Below, in pieces: positions 40,201 to 52,200 of a stretch of DNA of 64,000 nt. The translations under genes were made by a program, and so were the position numbers. The DNA is from Athripsodes cinereus. Its lineage: Eukaryota > Arthropoda > Insecta > Trichoptera > Leptoceridae. The DNA lies in assembly GCA_947579605.1 (NCBI GenBank), contig OX388307.1, forward strand, positions 21,553,237 through 21,617,236, read 5' to 3'. Position 1 is the first letter of the stretch. Each line of letters begins with the position of its first letter. The notes under the pieces were generated by a model. The model ran no database searches. It saw only the letters and a program-made list of their open reading frames with translations, and was not told the DNA's origin.

Positions 40201-43200
40201 ATTTTATTTTTCGAACACCTACCTTTTACAGAACATTCAAAAACTTAAGCATACAGAGCATCATAGAGGCTATCGCACAGAAATTGAATTATTTACATGA
40301 ACTACTATAATGTGTATACGGAATAACAAAAGATAACATGAAACTATTAACATATTAATCGGCATAAATATTAATTAAGTTCGTCGGTAACCTGGGGATA
40401 GAGTTTCTGCCTCATAAACAGGGGTCCGTGGTTCGATCCCAGGTGCCGGCAAACTCCCCTTACACGACACAAGCTTTAAGCTTACTGTGAAAGGTGTATA
40501 AGCTTGTATTTGGATTTATAACAAAACTCAGATAAGTATATCTTTGTAATTATTAAAAAAAAAATAGATTTAAATAACTTAAATTATACAAATCACTCGT
40601 TACTCAGATTGCCGGTAATAAAAATACTTAAATTGAGCAATGATTCTAAGAATCAAATTTGTAGCATGAGTTCCTTGGCAACAACAATGCAAATTGTAAT
40701 AAGTGGAGTAGGCAGAGAAGACGGAAAGACATATATATCAATCCTAACATACTTTTTTCACTTCTAAATTCATAGAATTTCTCACACATGCACGTCTAAT
40801 TCTCATACTCATCAGGCTGCGATCCTAGAGAAATTTATCCACATGATCAAGCCATGTAGTTCTCGAACGCCTGCATTGACATGACGATGAGGTTTGCCAA
40901 CCCATTCTGTCCCATATTGCAAATAGTATAATTTTAATAAAACATTCTATTAATTCTATATTTGATTGAACATGCCAATCTCCGATATCTAATGTAAACA
41001 AAAAAAGGATAAATTGTTACATTCCTCGTTGTCTTCCTCTTTGGGTGAGGTTTCACAAGACTCTGCTGCTACTTCCTTTTCCTCGGTATCAGCATTACTT
41101 ATTTTTGATTCTTCTACTTCCAGTTCACAACTTCCTTCTTTATTTTGTTCGAAAGTGTCGTCTATTTCTTTTTGAGATATTGTTTCTTCCATATTTAAAT
41201 TAATATTCATTTCTACCATATTTTCTACACTACCACGTTCTGTAGCGATTAGCTCCTGATCTATTTCCTCTTTAACTGCTTCCCCATCACTTTTCACATC
41301 ATCTTCATTCAAATTTTCCAATTCATCCTCTATCCCGTTTTTAAATTCTATTTCTACACACAATTTTAATTCACTTTCATCCTCAATTTTTACTTCCTTC
41401 TCTACTTCACTCGTCACTTTCTTCTCAACTTCACATTCCACTATATCCTCTTCCCTACATTTCACGACACATTCTTCACTACATTGTATTTCACAGACAA
41501 TCACTGTATCCTTTTCAGCGTCCTCTTCACTAACACCGCCTATTGTAATTTCGCCGGACATTTTGTATGTATTCGCCACTAAGGTTTGATTAAAACTAAA
41601 TGGCAATCAAAAACAAAGCATTCCTTTAGACTACGTAGAGATTATATGACCAACCAAGCTTGACTCCTGAACACGAATATGTTAACAAATATTTATTGAT
41701 ATAAACCCGCATTGAATCAATGCGTTGAATTCCATACAATTTCTATGCTGCATACTTGAACATAAAATTCGATCGCATGTTAACAGTGAAATTTACGGCA
41801 AATTTTCACCGCAAACATCGCAACATCCTTCAAATTATGAAACATATACATTAATAGTTTGTAGTTAAGACAAAATGCGGAAAAGGGTTATTAATAAATG
41901 GTGCATATTTCCAAGTAAATTCAGTTTATGTATACCAATCAATATAATATAATACTTGCGTGTAAAATAATAATTTCTATCTTATTAGATCTTTATCTTC
42001 CTTATCCGCCCAACAATAATAACAAGCTGCCCTATATAAGGCATTAAATAATAATTGCTATATATATTAACAATATTAACTAAACAGAATCGAAAATTAA
42101 ACTGCAACCAAAATTTTCCAGACAAAACCTCTACGACCAACGATGAGGTAGGATAAGAGTAAATTACCTGTAATAGCCTGGTAGAGTAATAGGAATGAAT
42201 ATTAATCATGCATACGATATAAATATCGCAAGCTATAGTCGTTAGAATTCAGTATTTCTTAAAAACAATATAACCTATCTACACAACTAAAAATGTAGAA
42301 TTGTAGACACGAAACCCAATAATCTTAACATATTACTTCAAACCGGAACGTTTCAATAAATAATGTATCAAATAAATATATCATTTTCTACGCAAGTAAT
42401 TGGCTAATTTCGATTCCTTATTTATTATTAAAAATGAATTTCAAAACTTGAGAAAACATTTTATTGTAAACCTTTAGTACACTTAAAAAGTAATTTCCAA
42501 TGCCAGACATAAATAATGCATAAGAAATTTCCAACATTCGTAGAGAATTCACCGAAACCGTGTTCATAGTGGTACACTGTGTGAAAGCAACTTGACCAAT
42601 AGAGAATAAATTGCAATGAGAAAACGTGTTATTATTTAACATCTCGTACCATTGTAGGTATATATGAAGTTGCGTAGTAATAATTCTAGAAGCTAGATTA
42701 AATACAACAATTGTACAAATTTACGTACATCGTAAATATTTAGTGAAGTTTACAATTAAGACGCTGAAGTTTCAGCTTGAAAATAGACTGAAAGAAATAT
42801 AAACATTGTATGTAGAAATATAAACAGTCCCGTTGAAACAAATCGTTCTGAATAAAAATTAATTAAAATTATGTAACTTTTGAACTTAATTCTGTAGTAT
42901 ATAGAAGTAGGTACCTAGTACCTATATAATATTTGATTCGAAATTATGGAAGTAAAAGTTGTCAACAATGAAGAAGAATTAATAATAATTTAATATAATA
43001 CATTAGTGGATTTATCGTACTCAATTCACGCACACACAAGAGATCTCAATGATAATAATAAGATACCTACCTACCACATAATCAACCAGTGGATAAAATG
43101 TAACCAAGTGTTTGCGTTTCCTGTTTCAGATGAAAATCGAGAATAACCGGTCAATAAATAATATAACTTTATGACAATATTCTGAACTCATGAAAGCGAT

Positions 43201-46200
43201 ATATATATTTGTATATATGTATGTTAGGTAGATGACTGCAGAAGAGAGATCTTTCATATTTTTGATAACACAAGATAAAAGATTTTATAAGATAGCGAAA
43301 ATCGTTTTCATAATCAACTCAATATACTCAAAGCGATTTATAAATTTTAAAAATATCAAATTTAATAAGGAATTATGAACATTAGATAATATTCACTGTT
43401 TCGGTGTTTAGGTAGTAGAATTATTATAATGAAAGAAATGTGTTCTTTTTCTTCACTATATTGATTTATAATGAGAGACATCTTTCGCCTTTCAAGGACA
43501 GTGTCAATCGATATTGTCAATGTCCTTTAGTAATTAAAAAATATTCAACTCTTAATACTTAGTAGCTGATACTTTTGTAATACAAAATGCATATCATTAA
43601 CGTGACAAACTATAATAATTTCAAATAACCATCGATGATTTGTAAAGACTTGAACGATAACATTTTATATTAAGTTCATTAGCGAATCAAATAAATAATT
43701 GGCAATGAATGACAACAATAACAAAAGGTAATTCGATATAGCTATTAGGTGAGTCCATCCATTGGGCAAGTACATGAGTGTTAGTACTGTAGATCCCACC
43801 AAGGCAATAACAATTAAACGGAAGCAGCGTGACATTTGTATAACACGGAGGTCGACTTACTCAATGGAAAAGCATCCAGTCGTTACACGTTACATCAGAT
43901 TCACACGCTTCTCAAAACATCGATACGTTGTTAATTCGATAATGACAGGTAGATTGAAATAACAATACAAATACATAAATGTATATACTTAAATGTCAGA
44001 ATTAAATTTGGGATAGCTGGCAAAACATTCGCAATGATCCATCCATATCCATTCATGATATCTTAATTTTTTGTAAAATATAGAACACGTTTATAAGGTC
44101 ATTACGTGCAAACAGTTCATTAATTTATTATTTGGTAAACAACTCATGTTTTAAACAAAAACGCAAATAAAAATAAGACAAGTTCCGTTTTAATTATTCA
44201 CGTAAACCTGGTATAGTATGCACTTTGGAATAAGACAACCATCCTACAGCTTGCATTATCAAGACGTGAATATTAAGTAGATAAATGAAAATGATAACTA
44301 GTTCTGACATCTACGGTCGGTAATAATACGTGTGGAAGTACAATATAATAATATGTACCTAAGCTTCGACTTGTAGGGAAAATGAAAGCTCATTACGATG
44401 CGCAAACATGTCACGTAATAATTTACCCATATAATAACAAAATTATAGACTCGCCTTTCTCTTATACATTACCAAGAATCTTACAACTGCACTACGGTGT
44501 GATAAAAGTAATCTTTGTCAAGCAGATATCGGAAAGATTGACAACTAATTGCAATAGTATCTTAAACGTTGAATTAAACTTGACAACGATAATGTGAATG
44601 AGGCTTGCTAATTTACATTACTATACTTTAAAAAATGACATTTGACAATTTGAATGCAAATGAGATTTAAAACATGTGTAATCGAATAGCGTTATCATTT
44701 AACGACATTGTACATTATTGTAGGTGACAGCTTATTTGATAACTTTGTACCATATGTCATTTTTCTCATGTCTTTAACGTGTTATGTATTTATTATATAA
44801 ACAACAGTAATAATCTTAATGAATACTTACAAAAATATAAAATTAACACACAAAGTATCTTATAGCCAGTACATTTTTGGCAAGCACCATTACTGCGTAT
44901 CTTAATTTATTAACGAAGTGGAACAAAGAATAGATTTGCATTTGAATTAGGAAAACATACAATATTGTTCATTAAGATTAAACATAATGTTTGTAACTAC
45001 ATAAGAATGTATTAAATTAAATACCTAGATTTTCTATCAAAACGGAGTTATGCAAACCGTGATATGCACAAATATTTATCCATATTTAACTGTACAACAA
45101 TGTATTAAACAGTGATAAACATTTGTGCAAATTAAAATAAAAACAAACTGATTACGTATCTAAATATTGTCTTAATACTTAATAGTTAACACAAAGCATG
45201 CCTTCCTACTCTGAATGTTGCTATTTACAGCGTGTTGTAACAGTGAAACAATAGCACAGCTAGTTACTAGATATGTGATTACCACATTACTTCCTAAAGC
45301 ACAAAAACAAATTGTTATACTAATAAAAGTAAATTTATCGTAGTTATGTGTTATAAATAATCCGCTTAACAGGAAACAATTATTAGCATTTCGCAAACGG
45401 TGAGAAGAAATAAATATAGAAATCACCTACATTTACATGTTATCATACTTAGATATGGTAATATATTTAAAATAAATAAATTATTAATTTTCATTAAGCT
45501 TTCAGGACTGAGAATAATTTACTTATCCATCCATTCATCAAGGCATCTTCTACAAATGGGATAGCCAGCATTAAGGGTTGTACCCTCCCTTACCCGTGGA
45601 TGTTTCAGGAATGGTTGTTCCTATGTGATCCACACTCATCGAATAAAATCTTTATTTATATGAGAGGCCTCAGAGATCGCCTGAAGGGCTCCCCCCGACA
45701 AAACCTCCCCACTGTTAATTACAACCGTTAATGTCCCTAAAGGTTTTACAATATTTCTTATAGGATATCCAGCAGGCAAATTGCTTAAAATAAACATACA
45801 AATCATCCTATCCGTGCAAATAAAAGCAAAGATATTCAGGATGGGTGGTATATCTCATCGCTGAACTGAAGATAACAAATGTCTTTAAACGTGATGTTTT
45901 AAGAATATCTGCCTTTTAAAGGACGATCGATTTTTTTTAACGAGAACTACTAGGGGATGGACATTAATTATAAATACGATATTGTATCAAATTTTTGTAA
46001 CTTAAAATTCTTAAATAATATGTTTCTTCACGATGTAAACGCACATACCTTTAAACCGAAAACAAAATTCTTGGCCATTCGTGAAGGAAGATTCAGAAAA
46101 GAAGATAGAAAAAAACATGAAAATTTGAAAATAAAATTATATACCTACTTAATATTAAAAATTACTCCGCAGGTACCTACCAGATGTTTACTACGCGAGA

Positions 46201-49200
46201 TAATTATTTGTGTGCGTTATCGCGTGCTCTCACAATACATCTTACATAGGTATAATAATATGAATGCATTTTTGTAATGACAATGATTAGACAAATAATA
46301 ACTCCCTTAACTACCATCGGTACTAAATAATACAAATAAACACCTCCCAGTGATGGTAACTACACTAGACATAATAATAATATTACTATCGGTTACACGA
46401 ATTGCCGTGACTGGAAGTGCATTTAACCGATAAAGATAGATAATTTTATTACCTATTGAATAATAATAAATAGTATTAAACTAAGTACCTAATTGTGAAC
46501 GACAGGTTGCTAATAACAAATACCTACTTGTTATCTTTTACACTTTGTTCATCGTGATGTGGTTGTACTGTCCCGTGTGGTAATAAAAAATCATTGTTAT
46601 CATTCACAAGTAACTAAATATGGGCATCAAAATTTATGGATAATAATTTATTATAAAATTACCTACTACAGCAATTTTCCTCTACGCGCGTTAAAATTTT
46701 TATTAAATATGTATTATCACAGTAAAGTAAACAATTGAAATTTAATATACTTTAAAATGTATTCGTTTTATATACACAATATCTTAATTTAATTTATAGC
46801 AGCGTGCAGGTACAAAGTAAACTCTCTCACTAAGTTTTTTTTTATTAAAAAGGTATACCTAGGTTTTTGTTATGAGCCGAAATACAACCTTATACACCTT
46901 TCACAGTAAGCTAAAAACTTGTGTCGTTAAATGAGAATTTGCCGGCACCTGGGATCGAACCGCGACCTCATGTACCTACATGTGGCCGAGACTCTACCTG
47001 AATGCTACCAACCAACTCAATCTCAGTTCTTTTTATAAAAAATAAATGTTTTTTTGGAAAATCCGTCGTTTCGAGAGCGGTTACTTTTTTACAGAAAATC
47101 ACATATTAACCATCATGCATAGGCGTTATAATAAATGGTATGCTTAAAATATGAATAGCCTGTCTTGATCAATAGTTAAATAAGAAAAATTTTCGATTAG
47201 CTAGAATTATATAGATACTGATCGTGGGTTCGATTCCCGGAATAAACATAATGTTTCTGAACATGTACAGAGTTAAATTGATTGGATTGATTACTGTAAA
47301 GAAGTTTAAAAAATATCAAAAATATGATTAATTTTAGGATGGCGCTATTAAGTTAGATAGGTACCCACTCACATATCGCCATTCTGGGCATAGAGAATTA
47401 AGAATGAGTATGTCACATTGTCACATATTTTATGTACAGATATAATAATATTTTATATGCGTTTAAAACAATGGTTATGTTTACTGGTTGAGGATAGATA
47501 TAAAATAATTATTATGTTATGTGTTTCTAAGACAGTAGATACCTAATATGTTTAATAACATAGATACACCACGAGCATGCATATATTCACTAGCCATTGT
47601 CTTTAATAACAATAATACCAACATGATAATAATATCTAAGTATGACAGACAATATTAATTATTGTGTTTATTACGAACCAAACAAAATTCGTGATACTTA
47701 CAGGAATTTAAAAATGTTATGTTTTAATATTAGAGAACTGGCATCGTCCCTTTAAATAATGGATCAAACAGGACTAGCACTAATCCCCCCCCTCCCCATT
47801 GCCTTCCAGTTAATTTTTTGCATTTACCAATTGATAAAACAATAAGAAATTATATGTGGATATCGTGTTTCCTCACATCTATAATAAGTCGAATAGTATT
47901 TATTTACTTACCTAGTCAGTTCATTTTAGTATGAATATGGTTATATTCAAAGAAGGCGAATTTTGGACATTGAAATTGGGACATCTTCCATGGTAAAATG
48001 TGTAACTAGAATATAACATAAGACTAATTTTAACAGATATTTTCATGATTAATGTCATCGAGTCACGGTCGAGTCACTCGCTATAAGTGGAATGTCAGAA
48101 AAAAAAAATCGAAAATTTCAGTGACATGAAAATAGATGTTCTAAATGTTCAGTTCCAAATTTCATAATTATAAACTACAATAATAAACATTGACCGTGTC
48201 CTAGACGTTCAGTATGACTAATAATGTTATAATTATGTTCTTGGACTTCGGTAATATAATTTGGCATTGATAAAATAAAATAAAACCATCAAACAAAATA
48301 CGTTTAATAATTGTACGAAACATTATAAACTCGACGTGGATTAATAAATTAACACTCAACTTGAAACTACAATAATATTTTATTTCCAGAAGTTTGTCAT
48401 TAACTTTATATCAGTTAATATAAAAATACTGCAATGCTTGTAGTGGGTTATTCGTATTTAAAAACTTCAAAAGTAGGTAGATGGTTCCGCTTCACATATG
48501 GCGCTTATGTTTATAATACGGGGCCTGGGGCCTAGATAGGTAGTTAGTAGGTAGGCACATAGATGCCAGTAAGTAATAGTTATTACTGCATGTCTTATAT
48601 ATAAAATCAAACAACAACCGAAACTCATTTCCAATATTGCGGGTTACTTACTAATACATATTACAATTGACACAATGTTCACCGATTATTTTTCCAACAT
48701 TTTCAGCATTAATATTTTTAATTATCCATTAAACCTTTGCATGTAACAAACGAAATTGATGAAATAAAATTGTCATAAGTTTATTGAAATAAAACCCATG
48801 CAATATAGTAGATCACTGGTATATCATTTTCTATTACACCTTTCACTAGAAAACACGCAAATAAAATTAGCGTAGGTCATAGTTGTAAAAAATTTCAATA
48901 TTTTTGACCCAAGTTATTGTAATATAACTATTTTATAAGAGAAATTGTATGACTTTATAGAAACGATAATATTTTTTTAATATATCAAACAAGTAAATAA
49001 TAGATCATTCTCTTCAAATAAAACTGAGAAAAACTATTGTGAAATTATGTAATTAATTAACTACTATTATACGAGTATGTATTTTAGTACTTTAAAATGG
49101 TTGGCGATATTTAAATACTGAATACTAAGTATGAAAACTGAAAATAAAGGGAAATATAATAAAATTCAAACATAATACTTCCAATCTCGAATTATTTCAA

Positions 49201-52200
49201 TCAATTGTTTTGTGTAAATTATATGAAGTATGTTTACACCATCAAAGCACGAGCACTGCTCAATTTTGAGGGTCAAATATGTAATAAATGTGTTTTTTAG
49301 TAATAAGGTGTGTATGTTATATTATAAAATTGTATTTTTTATTTAAATAAAAATATTTGAATTTGAATCATTTCACGGTGATGTAATATACACAATATTG
49401 ATTGAAGAACTATAAAATCACTGTAAGATGAATTATAAGAGGAAACAGCTAGTAATTAATCGATTTATTTTGTACCAATAAAAATGCATATTGACTTGTT
49501 ATCTGACTGGTTTACTAGCATTTATTTTGTTAAGTGAGAGCTAATCGGAAGCAGTACAATAGTCTGCGGTTTTGTCATATATGTAGGTATATGAAGCAAG
49601 TTGGGGCAGAGTACTCGTAGTATTCATGAAAAGGTGTTTGGAAAGGGAACTAATTATTTGATCGGCTATTAATCCATTCGTTCGGCAAGAAAAAAACAGC
49701 AAGTAAGTCATTCGCGCAGCTAACAATGTTTTCATCGGCAATAAATAAAAAATAATCGCAACACTTGTTTTACAAACAAACTTGGTTACATCAGCAAATT
49801 AACAAATTTTAACAGCTTAATAAATAATCGCACAACAAAATAATTAATTGATCAGCAGAATTGTTATTTGAGCAGCAGAATTATTATTTGACCGGCAGAA
49901 AATATTAGATAAACAATATTTTTCACACACCGATTTACCTTCGGATCCACATGAAGTTTTTGTGATTTCTTACCAAATTAATGATGACTACGAAAATAAT
50001 GCCAGTTTCCGCTTTGCTATATTAACGAAATATCTAACTGAAATGTCGAAAAACGCTAGAATCGTTGCTAGATGCTACATATAAAATCACATAAAAAGAT
50101 GCTACATACAAAGATTTATTATTTGAACAAGATTAAAAATTTAGCTTTCACAAGTTTAATTAAAATTAGCTCACGGTTTGCTGCTCATTTATTTATTTTG
50201 CTGCACAAATAATCATTATGCTGGTCAAATAATAATTCTGCTGGTCGATTAAATTTAGAGTTTTACAATATCATATTATTTGCAATACAAATATAATTTT
50301 CTCGCTGGGCATAAGTAGCATATCAAAATGATATATTTGTCGACAGAATACATTTTTCTGCTGAACAAAACTTCAATATTATGCTGATCGTTTAAATGAT
50401 AGCCGTTTGGAAATCATCAATATAAACGCTTCATCGTATCCTCGTTTCGTCACTTCATGATGATGATGATGATGATGATGTTTCGTCACTTATTTATTAA
50501 TAATCTAATTCTCTTTCTTTACTTCTAAATATGACACATTACAACTTAATTATCTATATCTGCTATTTTCTTTTGACAATATTAACAAAATTTATCAAAA
50601 AAAAAAACAAGTGATAGTTATTAGTATTATACTATACTACTATACTATACTATATCCCCACGCCATGTCCCAGGAGTGGTAGGCAGAGAGAACGGAACGC
50701 CATATAGATCTATCCTTACATACTTCTTTCGCTTCCTCTACATTCATCCAGTTTCACATACATGCACGCCGATTTTTCTTACTCAGCACGCGTCCGTCTT
50801 TAAGAATTTGGTCCACGTGATCAAGCCACGTGGTTCTTGGACGTCCGCGCTTCCTCACACCCCTTCTTTCAGATAAATACATCCTCTTCGTCATCCTTTC
50901 ATCTTGCATTCGCTCAACATGTCCAAACTATCTCAACTTGTTTACACGCATTCTGTCCACAACACTCCTCTCACATCCGCTCATTCTCCTGATATCCTCA
51001 TTCTTCACTCTATCTCGCAACGTTTTACCAACCATTCTTCTCAGTGAACGCATTTCCACAGCATTTATTCCACTCTCATCCTTTTTTAACCACGTCATAG
51101 TTTCGCTTGCATACATACGTGTCGGTACCAGAATGGTATTAAAATGGCGTGTGGATGCAATTTTAAAAGAAACCAGACATGTTGAGTTCCCGAGTAATGA
51201 TGTATGTGTGTTATGTACTGCATATTATTATAGTTACACCATCTGGTCAGTGGGTAATACCGAGATGACGGTAGTGCCGATACTTCAACACTGAATATGT
51301 GATACAAATAACGGAAAGTCGCAATTCTACAGTAAATCCGATAAATAAACTATAGTACAAAACTATATTCTGTTATACGTGTATCTGTGTATCTATCTAC
51401 TTACAATAACACAACTAACACATTGTGAACAAAATGAAAATCTATCCGAAGAACTAATTAATATTCTTAATGGTATCTAGGTACGATAATATAAATGATA
51501 TTCCGATATTAATTTAATAGGAAATCAAGTGATTAAATACAAAATATTGATTAGATATTATATTATGTAGATCTTGTTACTTGCTATTATCATTTACCTA
51601 TCAATTTATTCAATAATAAACAACACAAACCTTTTAGAATATTTTATTACACAAATTATAATAATACTCAACTAATTAAACATTTAAACACGATGTTAAA
51701 ACGAGAGATAAGAATCATTTTTATTTTTCCAACTTTACTTCTCTGACAGAGGGAGGAACAATGAATACACAGATGTATAAATAAATAAGTGTACTTGTAC
51801 AACAAACGTAGAGGAATAAAAACTACAATAAAAAATAAACGTAATTACTTTCATTCAATACAATAACAAATATTGGTAGATGTACATTGTACAATAAGAT
51901 GTTCCCAAGTTCAAAGACCACAGGTACGGTGAGTAGTCATGACAATATAACGATATTATTATACCTACATTTATACTAGAATTAAGTAGTTATTATACTT
52001 AATATACTCTTGTTCATTGTCCATATATGAACAGTAATATAAACATTGCAACTGTATTTGTTTACTGCAATAAAGTCAACAATAATTACTATACACCTAC
52101 TCACATTTGTATAGATGAATAATTTTCACCGAAAACCAATTGCATCTTATAAACGTGAAAGTTTGAATAGATCTGAAAGGCCGGCGATACAGATTACTTT

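Noticed and set aside
40430..40440. Functional tRNA gene
   Set aside because: B box present but no acceptor stem or cloverleaf; the body matches a second dispersed copy, so it is a SINE.
43762..46277. Isolated ORFs of 66-106 codons in AT-rich DNA
   Set aside because: No domain, no codon bias, no neighbouring splice structure; expected by chance.
50676..51294. Plus-strand ORFs of 66 and 154 codons
   Set aside because: Antisense of the family B LINE fragment.
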